This document shows positions 7,633-16,692 of a DNA stretch of 39,505 nt, piece by piece. The position numbers were made by a program, and so were the translations under genes. The stretch covers positions 6,731 to 46,235 of the forward strand of contig JAQVVC010000002.1 in NCBI GenBank assembly GCA_028699175.1, read 5' to 3'. Position 1 is the stretch's first letter, and every line of letters starts with the position of its first letter. Origin of the DNA: Bacilli bacterium (lineage in GTDB: Bacteria; Bacillota_I; Bacilli_A; RF39; UBA660). The notes beneath the pieces are model-generated. The model did no database searches, was not told the DNA's origin, and saw only the letters and a list, made by a program, of their open reading frames with translations.

Positions 7633-8895
7633 ATGATTACAAAACCAAAAGGAACAATGGATGTATATGGAATTGATGCTAAAAAAAGAGAGTATGTAAA
7701 TGAGATATTAAGGAGTGTTTGTAATAAATATAATTATAATTATATTGAAACGCCTATCTTTGAAGCAAGCGAATTATATCATCGTGGAGTAGGTGAAGAT
7801 ACTGATATTGTTAATAAAGAAACATATACTTTTAAAGATCGAGGAGATAGAAGTCTAACTTTAAGACCAGAAGGAACTGCTGGTGTTGTTAGATGGTTTA
7901 TAGAAAATAAACTTTATGGTAATATTACTGAACCAACTAAAGTATTTTATAATGGTAAAATGTATCGTTATGAAAGACCTCAAGCTGGAAGATATCGAGA
8001 ATTTACTCAATTTGGGGTAGAATTTATTGGTTCAGATGATATTTTAGCAGATATTGATGTAATTAGTGTTGCTTATAATACTTATAATTTACTTGGTTTA
8101 AAAAACGTTACTATTGTATTAAATACTTTAGGTGATCAAGATTCAAGAGATAAATATCGAGATGCTTTAATTAAATATTTTAATCCTTTAATAAATTCTT
8201 TATGTGAAGATTGTCAAAAAAGATTAAAAAGTAACCCTTTAAGAATATTAGATTGTAAAATAGATAGTGATCAAGATTTATTAAAAAAAGCTCCTAAAAT
8301 AATTGATTATTTAAATAAAGAAAGTCTAACAAGATATAATAATATTAAAGAATATTTAGAATTAATGGATATTAATTATCAAGAAGATTTTTCTTTAGTT
8401 AGAGGACTTGATTATTATGATCATACGATATTTGAAATTATCGCAGATGTGCCAGGATTAGGTAATATAGCTTTAGGTGGCGGTGGCCGTTACAATGGTT
8501 TAATAGAAAAATTAGGTGGCCCAAATATTCCTGCAGTAGGTTTTGCCATGGGATATGATCGCACTATCCTTGCTATGGATAATAGTAATGTAAATCTAAA
8601 ATTAAGAGATGATATTGATGTTTATATTATGTATGTATCAAAAACCGAAAAAGAAACAGCTGCATATTTACTTCAAGATTTAAGATTAAATGGATTCATA
8701 ACTGAAACAGATTATTTAAATAAAAGTTTAAAAGCCCAATTTAAATCAATTGAAAGATTAAATCCTAAGTATTTAATTATTTTAAATGATCAAGATTTAA
8801 AAGAAAATAAAGTTACTTTAAAAGATAATTTAACTAAAGAAGAACAAAAAATTGAGATTAATAATTTAATTGATTATTTAGATACAAATATATAA
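7633..8895 (+). CDS. hisS: Histidyl-tRNA synthetase
   Basis: 420 residues, normal for bacterial class II HisRS. KPKGTMDVYG opens the protein; motif 2 surroundings TLRPEGTAGVVRW are at 76-88; the histidine-binding LVRGLDYYDHTIFE is near 255-268; GGGGRYNGLIEKLGG and motif 3 GFAMGYDR follow; and a C-terminal anticodon-binding domain covers about the last 95 residues. The start has a strong AAAGGAGGAA site (about 7619-7628). It is the first gene after the T-box leader, although the leader appears to sense a tRNA other than tRNA-His. aspS follows after 87 nt with no terminator visible. Confidence 0.97.
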   Translation: MITKPKGTMDVYGIDAKKREYVNEILRSVCNKYNYNYIETPIFEASELYHRGVGEDTDIVNKETYTFKDRGDRSLTLRPEGTAGVVRWFIENKLYGNITEPTKVFYNGKMYRYERPQAGRYREFTQFGVEFIGSDDILADIDVISVAYNTYNLLGLKNVTIVLNTLGDQDSRDKYRDALIKYFNPLINSLCEDCQKRLKSNPLRILDCKIDSDQDLLKKAPKIIDYLNKESLTRYNNIKEYLELMDINYQEDFSLVRGLDYYDHTIFEIIADVPGLGNIALGGGGRYNGLIEKLGGPNIPAVGFAMGYDRTILAMDNSNVNLKLRDDIDVYIMYVSKTEKETAAYLLQDLRLNGFITETDYLNKSLKAQFKSIERLNPKYLIILNDQDLKENKVTLKDNLTKEEQKIEINNLIDYLDTNI

Positions 8896-8982
8896 TAAAA
8901 AGATCAAAGTTTCAGAGTATCTAAATAATTCTCAAAAAGTAGATTAATTAAAAAGAAAGATATTAATAATAGGAGGATATAA

Positions 8983-10743
8983 ATGAAAAAATATAATAAT
9001 GGTGAATTAAGGTTAAAAGATATTAATAAAGAAATCACAGTTTATGGCTGGGTAAATAAAAGAAGAGATATGGGTGGGGTTATTTTTGTTGATTTAAGAG
9101 ATAAAAGTGGAATTCTTCAAATAGTCTTTAATAGAGAATATTTGAAAGATAACTTTGAATTAGCTGAAGATTTAAAAAATGAATATTGTATAGAAGTAAC
9201 TGGTACTTTATCAAAAAGAACTGAAAGTGAAATAAATCCTAATTTAAAAACTGGTGATATAGAATTGATAGCAAGTAATTTAACTATTCTAAGTAAAAGT
9301 GGATCTTTACCTTTTAATATTTATGAAGATAAAGAAATAAATGAACAAATATCTTTAAAATATCGTTATTTAGATTTAAGAAGAGATAAATTAAAAAATA
9401 TTATGATTTTGAGGCATAAAATCAATAAGGCTTTTAGATCATATTTAGATAACAATGATTATATTGATTTTGAAACCCCAATTTTATGTAAAAGCACTCC
9501 AGAAGGAGCTAGAGATTATTTAGTACCTTCAAGAATTAATAAAGGTTCTTTTTATGCTTTGCCTCAAAGTCCCCAAATTTTTAAACAAGTGTTAATGATT
9601 TCTGGCTTTGAAAAATATTATCAAATTGCTAAATGTTTTCGAGACGAAGACTTAAGAGCTGATCGTCAACCTGAATTTACGCAAGTTGATATTGAAATGA
9701 GTTTTGTTAATCAAGAAGACATATTATCTATGTCTGAAGAATTAATTAAATATGTGGTCAAACAAAGTATTAATAAGGATATTACTTATAAATTTCCAAG
9801 ATTAACTTATCGCGAAGCTATGAATAAATATGGTTGTGATAAACCGGATACAAGATTTGGTTTAGAATTACAAGATTTAACTGAAATATTAAAAAACACT
9901 TCAATGAATGTCTTTGCTAATGCTATTAATAATGGCGGTATTGCTAAAGGATTAGTTGTTAAAGAAAATAAATATTCTCGTAATGAAATAGATCGTTTAA
10001 CTGAATTTGTCAAAATATATGGTGCTAAAGGTTTAGCTTGGTTAAAATATGATAATAATGAATTTACGGGCGTAATAGCTAAAAATTTAGAAATTGAAAT
10101 TCAAGATACTATTAAAAAAGAATTAATGGTTGAAAATGGTGATTTAGTATTAATAGTTTGTGGTATACCTAAAATAGTATTTGCATCTTTAGCAGCATTA
10201 AGACTAAAAATTGCTAATGATTTCAACTTAATTGATAAATCAAAATTAAATTTTATGTTTATTACAGATTTTCCAATGTTCGAATATTCAGAAACCGAAA
10301 AAAGATATATGGCAACTCATCATCCCTTTACAAAGCCTGAATCAATTGAAAAATTAAACAAACCTGAAGAATGTTTATCAGTAGCATATGATATCGTATT
10401 AAATGGCTATGAAATTGGTGGGGGTTCGATTAGAATCCATAATCAAAAAATGCAACATGAGGTATTTAAAGCTTTAGGGATTAGTGAAATAGATGCTAAA
10501 GAAAAATTCGGTTTTTTCTTAGAAGCTTTAAAATATGGGACACCTCCTCATGGAGGTATAGCATTTGGATTAGATCGTATAGTTATGCTTTTATCTGGAA
10601 CTGACAATATAAAAGATGTAATCGCTTTTCCTAAAACGCAAACAGCTGCTGATTTAATGTGTGAAGCACCTTCAGATGTCGATGCTATGCAATTAAAAGA
10701 TTTAGGAATTAATATTATAAAGGATGGTAAAAATGAATCATAA
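8983..10743 (+). CDS. aspS: Aspartyl-tRNA synthetase (bacterial type, probably non-discriminating)
   Basis: 586 residues with the bacterial layout: an OB-fold anticodon-binding domain (GWVNKRRDMGGVIFVDLRD, about 21-39), the class II core with RYLDLRR, PQSPQIFKQ and FRDEDLRADRQPEFTQ, a GAD insertion (about 290-410) and motif 3 GIAFGLDRIVML. The position after KRRD, which differs between discriminating and non-discriminating enzymes in some bacteria, is Met here and so not informative. Because gatCAB follows directly and the operon leader looks Asn-specific, I infer that this enzyme also charges tRNA-Asn with Asp for later amidation. It has an AGGAGG site and overlaps gatC by 11 nt. Confidence 0.95.
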   Translation: MKKYNNGELRLKDINKEITVYGWVNKRRDMGGVIFVDLRDKSGILQIVFNREYLKDNFELAEDLKNEYCIEVTGTLSKRTESEINPNLKTGDIELIASNLTILSKSGSLPFNIYEDKEINEQISLKYRYLDLRRDKLKNIMILRHKINKAFRSYLDNNDYIDFETPILCKSTPEGARDYLVPSRINKGSFYALPQSPQIFKQVLMISGFEKYYQIAKCFRDEDLRADRQPEFTQVDIEMSFVNQEDILSMSEELIKYVVKQSINKDITYKFPRLTYREAMNKYGCDKPDTRFGLELQDLTEILKNTSMNVFANAINNGGIAKGLVVKENKYSRNEIDRLTEFVKIYGAKGLAWLKYDNNEFTGVIAKNLEIEIQDTIKKELMVENGDLVLIVCGIPKIVFASLAALRLKIANDFNLIDKSKLNFMFITDFPMFEYSETEKRYMATHHPFTKPESIEKLNKPEECLSVAYDIVLNGYEIGGGSIRIHNQKMQHEVFKALGISEIDAKEKFGFFLEALKYGTPPHGGIAFGLDRIVMLLSGTDNIKDVIAFPKTQTAADLMCEAPSDVDAMQLKDLGINIIKDGKNES

Positions 10744-11035
10744 ATTTACAAATGAAGAAGTAATAAATTTAGCAGATAAATTATTAATTGGTATTAGTGA
10801 AGAAGAAGTAAAAGATATTGTCGAAGAACTGACTTTTGTGGCTGATAGCATGAATGTAATATCGGAAATAAAAGAAATAGATGGTTTGGAGCCTTTAACT
10901 CATCCTTTTAATTTATATGAAACATCTTTAAGAGAAGATGATGATTATGAAGAAGGTCATGATATAGAAGACTTATTATCTAATGCCGATTTCACTCAAG
11001 GAAGAGAAATAGAAGTACCTAAGGTGGTGGGATAA
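10733..11035 (+). CDS. gatC: Asp/Glu-tRNA amidotransferase subunit C
   Basis: 100 residues, typical for GatC, the small subunit that wraps GatA and GatB of the amidotransferase turning Asp-tRNA-Asn and Glu-tRNA-Gln into the correct amides. The N-terminal helix (NEEVINLADKLLIGISEEE) and the central motif IDGLEPLTHPF with the following acidic LREDDDYEEGHD are characteristic. ATG 10724 is in frame, but the AAAGG ribosome site abuts it, so ATG 10733 with nine nt spacing is chosen. The gene starts inside the end of aspS and its stop TAA shares an A with the gatA ATG. Confidence 0.9.
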   Translation: MNHKFTNEEVINLADKLLIGISEEEVKDIVEELTFVADSMNVISEIKEIDGLEPLTHPFNLYETSLREDDDYEEGHDIEDLLSNADFTQGREIEVPKVVG

Positions 11036-12459
11036 TGATTAAAAAATTAAATAATAAAATAAAAAATAAAGAAATTAGTAGTGATGATTTAGTAAAAGAA
11101 GCTATAACTAAAGCTGAAAAATCACAAAAGAAATTAAATGCTTTTGTTACTATTATTAAGGATGCTAAAGAAGTAAAAAGTAATAATTTACTTTCAGGAA
11201 TACCAGTTGCAATTAAAGATAATTTTTCTACTAAAGATATATTATCAACCGGTTCTTCAAACACATTAAAAGATTATATTCCCTATTTTGATGCTACTGC
11301 AATCAAAAAAATAAAAGCAGCTGGAGCTGTTATAATAGGAAAAACAGCATTAGATGAATTAGGTATGGGAGGAACAGGTTTAATGGCTGCAACAGGTCCT
11401 GTTAAAAATCCTTGGAATATAAATAAAATCACAGGAGGTTCATCTTCTGGTTCAGCTGCAGCTGTTGCAGCTGGGATTGTTCCTTATGCTTTAGGAACTG
11501 ATACTGGTGATTCAATTAGGATTCCTGCGGCTCACTGTGGAATAGTAGGTTATAAACCCACTTATGGAATGGTGTCTAGATTTGGGGTTTTTGCTTTTGC
11601 TTCCTCTTTAGATACTGTTGGAGTACTTTGTACAAGTGTTGAAGATGCAGCTATTGTTATTGATCAAATAAAAGGCAAAGATGAATATGATATGACTTCA
11701 TGGAATAGTGAAAATATTAATTTATTAGCTTCTTTAGATGGCAATGTTAAAAACAAAAAATTATTTTATATTAAAGAAATATGTGATATTAATAATTATG
11801 AAGAAAAAACAAATGAATTAATAAAGACTTTAGAAGAATTTAATAAAACAATTGAAAAATGTCAAGAATTAGGAATAAAAGTTGAAGAAGTTAGCTTTGA
11901 TCAAAAATTATTAGATTCTATATATCCTACATATCTTACTATTACATCAGCTGAAGCAACTAGTAATATGTCTAATTTAACTGGTATTATATTTGGTCCA
12001 AGAGGTAAAGGTAATACGATTGACGAAATGATGAAAGATCATCGTACTAGAGGTTTTTCTTCTTTAATAAAAAGGAGATTTGTCATTGGATCATATGTAT
12101 TACAAAAAGAAAATCAAGAAAGGTATTTATTTGCATCAGCTAAAATTCGTCATTTAATCGTTAATAAAATGAATGAACTATTTAATGAATTTGATGGCTT
12201 AATTTTACCTGCCAGTAGTGAGCCTGCTTCAAATATTAATGGTGATAGAAGTGCTCATTTAAGAACCGAACAATATTTAGCAATTGGTAATTTTGGTGGC
12301 TATCCATCGATTACCATTCCATCAGGTTTTGTAAACGATATGCCTATTGGAATTAATATTACAGGTAAAATTAAAGACGATGCCAATATACTTAATATTG
12401 CTTATGCTCTTGAAAAGAAATTAGGATATAAAAATCAAACAGCTAAGGGGTGGGAATAA
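11035..12459 (+). CDS. gatA: Asp/Glu-tRNA amidotransferase subunit A
   Basis: 474 residues. GatA is the amidase-signature subunit that releases ammonia from glutamine. The catalytic Lys (VAIKDN, near 60), the Ser-rich GGSSSGSAAAVAAG loop near 135-148 and the DTGDSIRIPA nucleophile motif near 160 are present. Two places differ from the common Bacillota sequence: the usual DTGGSIRQPA reads DTGDSIRIPA, and the usual MGSSTENSYFG block reads MGGTGLMAATG. As I recall, mollicute-type GatA proteins share the GDS form, so this may mark lineage rather than loss of function. It is coupled to both neighbours by TAATG overlaps and preceded by AAGGTGGTGGG. Confidence 0.93.
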   Translation: MIKKLNNKIKNKEISSDDLVKEAITKAEKSQKKLNAFVTIIKDAKEVKSNNLLSGIPVAIKDNFSTKDILSTGSSNTLKDYIPYFDATAIKKIKAAGAVIIGKTALDELGMGGTGLMAATGPVKNPWNINKITGGSSSGSAAAVAAGIVPYALGTDTGDSIRIPAAHCGIVGYKPTYGMVSRFGVFAFASSLDTVGVLCTSVEDAAIVIDQIKGKDEYDMTSWNSENINLLASLDGNVKNKKLFYIKEICDINNYEEKTNELIKTLEEFNKTIEKCQELGIKVEEVSFDQKLLDSIYPTYLTITSAEATSNMSNLTGIIFGPRGKGNTIDEMMKDHRTRGFSSLIKRRFVIGSYVLQKENQERYLFASAKIRHLIVNKMNELFNEFDGLILPASSEPASNINGDRSAHLRTEQYLAIGNFGGYPSITIPSGFVNDMPIGINITGKIKDDANILNIAYALEKKLGYKNQTAKGWE

Positions 12460-13886
12460 TGGCTTTAAAAGTAGTAATCGGCTTAGAAATGCATTGTGAA
12501 CTAAATACTAAAACCAAAGTATTTTCTAAATCATTAAATAACTATAATGATATTCCTAATTCTTCAGTAACGGCTATTGATTTAGCTTTTCCAGGAACAC
12601 TTCCAATTGTAAATAAAGAAGCTGTTAAAAAAGCTATCAAGATGGCTTTATGTTTAAACTGTAAAATACCTGAAGAATTAATATTTGATCGTAAAAATTA
12701 TTACTACCCTGATGTACCTAAAAATTACCAAATTACTCAAAATACTAAACCAATTGGTTTAAATGGTAAAATTAATGTTGAAGTAAATAATGAATTAGTG
12801 CCCATTACTATTCATGATATTCATTTAGAAGAAGATACAGCATCTCTTGATCATTATTTTGATTATTCATTAATTGATTATAATCGTAGTGGGGTACCAC
12901 TTCTAGAAATTGTAACTGATCCCTGCATTTATTCACCAGAAGCTGCAGTAGCTTTTTTAGAACATTTACGAAATATTTATAAGTATACAGATTGTTCTGA
13001 AGCTGATACTAAAAAAGGCCAAATTAGATGTGATGTAAATGTTTCATTAAAAGAAGAAAATGCTACTGAATTAGGTACTAAAGTTGAAGTTAAAAATGTT
13101 AATTCCTTTAGTAATGTCTATGCTGCCATTCTTTATGAAATTAAAAGACAAACTGAGCTTATTGAAGCTGGCAAAAATAATGAAATAATTCAAGAAACTA
13201 GAAGATGGGATGAAGAATCTGGAGCTACTATTAGAATGAGAGAAAAAGTAGAGAGTATTGACTATAAATATTATGTTGATCCTAATATTCCTAAAATTAA
13301 GATTGAAAAAGAATGGATTGAAGAAATTAAATCCGAAATACCATTATTACCACTTGAAAGAAAAACTAAATACATTGAAGATTATAATTTATCATCATAT
13401 GATGCTGGAGTATTAGTCAAAACTAAAGAAGTTAGTGACTATTTTGAAGAATGTTTAGAATTAGGAATGAATCCTAAAGAAGCTTCAAATTGGATTACAA
13501 GTCAAATTATGGGATATATTAATAAATATGATATAGAAATAACGGATATATTTTTAACTCCAAAAAGACTTTTAAAAATTATAAATTTTTTAAATAATAA
13601 TACTATAAGTTCTAAGCAAGCTAAAGAATTATTCTTTCTAGTACTCGAAGAAAAAGAAGAACCAGAAGTATTAATTAAAAAATATGGTATAGAGCAAATT
13701 GTTAATAATGAAGAATTATTAGCTATTATTCAAAATATCGTCGATAATAATCAAAGCCAAATTGAAGAATATAAAGCCGGTAAAACAAAAGTATTTGATT
13801 ATTTTATCGGAATGATTATGAAAGAAACGAAAGGAAAAGCTAACCCAGTTAAAGTAAAGGAAATATTACTATCTAAATTAAAATAA
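12459..13886 (+). CDS. gatB: Asp/Glu-tRNA amidotransferase subunit B
   Basis: 475 residues. GatB binds the mischarged tRNA and phosphorylates the side chain before amidation. The N-terminal VIGLEMHCELNTKTKVFSKS block, the ATP-site region DYNRSGVPLLEIVTDP, KVEVKNVNSF and RRWDEESGATIRMREK are standard GatB motifs, and the last 150 residues form the helical/YqeY tail. A GTG at 12450 is in frame but lies within the AAGGGGTGGG ribosome site, so the start is ATG 12459, overlapping the gatA stop by one nt. It is the last gene of the T-box operon; no terminator is obvious after it, so some readthrough into the next gene is possible. Confidence 0.95.
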   Translation: MALKVVIGLEMHCELNTKTKVFSKSLNNYNDIPNSSVTAIDLAFPGTLPIVNKEAVKKAIKMALCLNCKIPEELIFDRKNYYYPDVPKNYQITQNTKPIGLNGKINVEVNNELVPITIHDIHLEEDTASLDHYFDYSLIDYNRSGVPLLEIVTDPCIYSPEAAVAFLEHLRNIYKYTDCSEADTKKGQIRCDVNVSLKEENATELGTKVEVKNVNSFSNVYAAILYEIKRQTELIEAGKNNEIIQETRRWDEESGATIRMREKVESIDYKYYVDPNIPKIKIEKEWIEEIKSEIPLLPLERKTKYIEDYNLSSYDAGVLVKTKEVSDYFEECLELGMNPKEASNWITSQIMGYINKYDIEITDIFLTPKRLLKIINFLNNNTISSKQAKELFFLVLEEKEEPEVLIKKYGIEQIVNNEELLAIIQNIVDNNQSQIEEYKAGKTKVFDYFIGMIMKETKGKANPVKVKEILLSKLK

Positions 13887-13942
13887 ATAATAAATATAGA
13901 ATATGATATAATAACAATAACAATAATAATAGTGAGGTAAGT

Positions 13943-14767
13943 ATGATTGAAACTGGTAATCAATTAAAAGGATATATTCAAAGAGAAACTAATAAATATA
14001 AAATAAATTCAAATTATGGATATAATTATTTTTTTACAAGAGCGTTTATAGAAAAAATTTATCATAATATTAGTATGAAACTAGTTCTAAAAGGTAGTTA
14101 TTCTCAATTCATTAGACTAGGAAAAATTGAACGACCTTTAACAGATATTGATATTATAACTTATAATAGAATTGAAGATGCTAAAGAACAAATAGATGAT
14201 ATTATAAATAATAATGATAATAGTAATATAAAATTTAAAATATTAAATCAATTCACTACTACTAATGCGACATTAAATTATAAGATTTTATGTGATTTTG
14301 ATGGTAAAACGGGAAGGATATCTCTTGATCTAAAAAGGGAAGAAATTTTAGATTATTCACCTGCACCAATGCCTTTACTTTTTACTAAAGATAAAACTTT
14401 TATTACTCAATCTATTTCAATTGAAGAACATTTAGCTAGTAAATTATATATTGTATTACTTCATATGAAATTATATACTGTACTATCTAGAAATTTTAGG
14501 AGATTAAAAGATTTTTTTGATATCCATACTATCCTAGGAAGCGGTAATATTGATGAACATAAAGTTTTCGAAATTTTAGAGAAAAGAATTAAAGAAGATG
14601 AATTCTTAAGAGATTATGAATTACAAGGTCCATTATTTAAACAAAGTTTTATTGAAGATAATAAAAATAATTGGGAAATAGATAAAAAAAAGTATCAATT
14701 TTTAACTCCTACTACTTTTAATGATGCAGTAGAGGTAACAAATGATTTTATTAAGAAAAAAAGATAA
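13943..14767 (+). CDS. AbiEii/AbiGii-type nucleotidyltransferase
   Basis: 274 residues. The nucleotidyltransferase core is visible: LKGSYSQF near 49-56 (the G-S/G-G motif) followed by ERPLTDIDI with the metal-binding Asp68 and Asp70, then IEEHLASKLYIVLLH and RRLKDFFDIHTI, the Lys and the RD-type motif seen in AbiEii (DUF1814) toxins. AbiEii proteins form phage-defence toxin pairs with AbiEi, and related enzymes pyrimidylate tRNA ends. No AbiEi-like antitoxin lies next to it. It has its own TGATATAAT extended -10 (13904-13912) and a GTGAGGT ribosome site, and ends in a terminator, so it forms its own unit beside the HerA-type gene. Toxin activity is not shown by the sequence. Confidence 0.75.
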   Translation: MIETGNQLKGYIQRETNKYKINSNYGYNYFFTRAFIEKIYHNISMKLVLKGSYSQFIRLGKIERPLTDIDIITYNRIEDAKEQIDDIINNNDNSNIKFKILNQFTTTNATLNYKILCDFDGKTGRISLDLKREEILDYSPAPMPLLFTKDKTFITQSISIEEHLASKLYIVLLHMKLYTVLSRNFRRLKDFFDIHTILGSGNIDEHKVFEILEKRIKEDEFLRDYELQGPLFKQSFIEDNKNNWEIDKKKYQFLTPTTFNDAVEVTNDFIKKKR

Positions 14768-14769
14768 TA

Positions 14770-14794
14770 ATAGTTAGATTTTCTAACTATTTTT
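14770..14794 (+). terminator. Terminator after the AbiEii-type gene
   Basis: ATAGTTAG (14770-14777) and CTAACTAT (14783-14790) form a perfect 8-bp stem with a five-nt loop, followed by TTTT. It separates the nucleotidyltransferase from the HerA-type gene. Confidence 0.85.
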
Positions 14795-14854
14795 GTTCTT
14801 TTATTTTATATTTATATATGTTATACTTATTTATAATAAAGAGGTTGGTTAATT

Positions 14855-16609
14855 ATGTTTGGAAAAATTAAATATATTAGTGACAATAATGCGGTAGTTT
14901 ATATTAATAAAGAAGGACAAATAATTGCAAACTTGATGAATTTACATATTGTTTTTGAAAGTGGTAATGATAAATTATTAGGAGAAGTAAAAAACATTGA
15001 TGAAGATACAGTTAGAATTGAATTACTTGGTGAATTTGCTGGTGATAGGTTTATTGCCGGCACGATTAAAAAACCATCTCTTAGTTCTAATTTAAGAGTT
15101 ATTAATGATAATGAATTAGATATTATTATGGGAAAACTTGATATTAAAAGTTTATATATAGGTAAAAGTCCTACTTATGAAAATAGAAGTATATTTGTGG
15201 ATATAAATGATCTATTTTCTAATCATTTAGCTATATTTGGTAACTCTGGTTCAGGTAAATCATGTTCGGTTTCAAGAATTATTCAAAATATCTTTTTAAA
15301 TAAAAATTTTTTATCTTATAATGCTAATATATTTATTTTTGATGCTTATGGAGAATATAAAACTGCTTTTAGAGTAATAAATGAATTTAATGAAAATTAT
15401 CAATATAAATTTTTAACTACTAATCCAACTGAGGATACTGATATGTTATTACAAATCCCAATTTATTTATTAACTAATGATGATGTAGCTTTATTATTAT
15501 CAGCTGAAAATCATTCACAATTAACAATTATTGATCGAATGATGAAATTAGCTAAAATGTTCAGTAAAAATGATCAAAAAACAGAAGGATTAAAAAACCA
15601 TTTAATTGCAAAAGCTATTCAAGCGGTATTATTTAGTAATTTAAATGCTAGCGGAAAGAAGAATGATATCTTTACTATTATAGCTTCTTGTTCAACAAAT
15701 GCATTCAATATGAATGCGGAATTAGCAGGTATTGGATATACAAGAAGATTTTCAGAATGTTTTAAAATTGATTCTAAGGGTGAATTTGGAGAATCAGTAC
15801 TTATTAATGAATATATCGCAAAACATTTAAATGATGATTTAGAAGGAACTATGAGTGTTCCTAGTGATGCTTTCTTTACCTTATTAGATTTAGAAAAAGC
15901 ATTAAATTTCACATTAATTGGCGAAGGGTTTTTAAATAATAATATAATGCAAGATTCATCTATTATTCTTAAAGTAAGATTAAATTCATTAATAAATAGT
16001 AAAAATAGAAGATATTTTGATGTTAAACAATATATTAATTTAGATACTTATATTTCAAGTTTAATTGTTATGAATAATAAAAGAAGTCAAATAATTAATA
16101 TTAATTTAGAAGATATAGATGATATTTTAGCTAAAGTAATAGTAAAAGTTATAAGTAAAATGATTTTTGATTTTTCTAAAACAAGAAAAGTACGAGCTTC
16201 CATTCCTTTTCATTTAATTATTGAAGAAGCCCATCGATATGTAGTCCATGATAATGATCAATTTTTACTTGGTTATAATATATTTGAGCGGATTGCTAAA
16301 GAAGGAAGAAAATATGGGGTATTAATAGATTTAATAAGTCAAAGACCTGGAGATATCAGTGAAACTGTTGTAGCTCAAATGAGTAATTTCTTAGTTCATA
16401 AAATGACTCATCCTAAAGATATTGAATATGTCGAAAAAATGTTGCCTAATATATCATCAGATATTATTGAAAAGTTAAACTCTCTTCAAGCAGGTACTTT
16501 AGTATCGTTTGGTGGGGCATTTAAAATCCCATTATTAATTAAAATGGATTTACCTAATCCAATGCCATATTCTAGTAACTGTGATGTATTACAAAGATGG
16601 CAAGGATAA
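14855..16609 (+). CDS. HerA-type hexameric ATPase (DUF87/HAS-barrel)
   Basis: 584 residues. The first 90 or so form a beta-rich HAS-barrel-like region. Then comes the ATPase core: Walker A GNSGSGKS near 129-136, the FIFDAYGEY block, Walker B LIIEEAH near 456 and the downstream EGRKYGVLIDLISQRP segment typical of HerA/FtsK-like DNA translocases. Archaeal HerA works with the NurA nuclease in end resection, and bacterial HerA proteins are often partners in anti-phage systems with a nuclease or NAD-degrading enzyme. No such nuclease is adjacent; the upstream neighbour is an AbiEii-type nucleotidyltransferase, in a separate unit. TATAAT at 14832-14837 and a GAGGT site give a very short leader. It ends at a strong terminator. 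Confidence 0.85.
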   Translation: MFGKIKYISDNNAVVYINKEGQIIANLMNLHIVFESGNDKLLGEVKNIDEDTVRIELLGEFAGDRFIAGTIKKPSLSSNLRVINDNELDIIMGKLDIKSLYIGKSPTYENRSIFVDINDLFSNHLAIFGNSGSGKSCSVSRIIQNIFLNKNFLSYNANIFIFDAYGEYKTAFRVINEFNENYQYKFLTTNPTEDTDMLLQIPIYLLTNDDVALLLSAENHSQLTIIDRMMKLAKMFSKNDQKTEGLKNHLIAKAIQAVLFSNLNASGKKNDIFTIIASCSTNAFNMNAELAGIGYTRRFSECFKIDSKGEFGESVLINEYIAKHLNDDLEGTMSVPSDAFFTLLDLEKALNFTLIGEGFLNNNIMQDSSIILKVRLNSLINSKNRRYFDVKQYINLDTYISSLIVMNNKRSQIININLEDIDDILAKVIVKVISKMIFDFSKTRKVRASIPFHLIIEEAHRYVVHDNDQFLLGYNIFERIAKEGRKYGVLIDLISQRPGDISETVVAQMSNFLVHKMTHPKDIEYVEKMLPNISSDIIEKLNSLQAGTLVSFGGAFKIPLLIKMDLPNPMPYSSNCDVLQRWQG

Positions 16610-16620
16610 TAAAAATATAT

Positions 16621-16666
16621 AAAAAAGAAAGAATAATAAATTAGAGGTATTATTCTTTCTTTTTTT
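16621..16666 (+). terminator. Strong terminator after the HerA-type gene
   Basis: A long perfect stem, 16621-16638 with 16648-16665 (A6-GAAAGAATAATA against its complement), nine-nt loop, ending in a T-run. The A-tract on the other side would also allow it to work on the minus strand. Confidence 0.85.
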
Positions 16667-16672
16667 GGTTAT

Positions 16673-16689
16673 TATAATAGCAAGGTGAT
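16673..16689 (+). promoter_or_regulatory. Compact promoter and ribosome site of the SDR gene
   Basis: TATAAT 16673-16678, five nt, GGTGAT 16684-16689, three nt, then ATG 16693. The predicted +1 falls in or beside the ribosome site, so the leader would be only about 8 nt. No clear -35 box is seen, because the preceding terminator fills that space. Confidence 0.5.
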
Positions 16690-16692
16690 ATT

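Noticed and set aside
13912..13933. Short CAATAA/CAATAATAAT repeat before the nucleotidyltransferase gene
   Set aside because: It is a low-complexity AT-rich stretch of about 20 nt, too short and irregular to call a repeat array.
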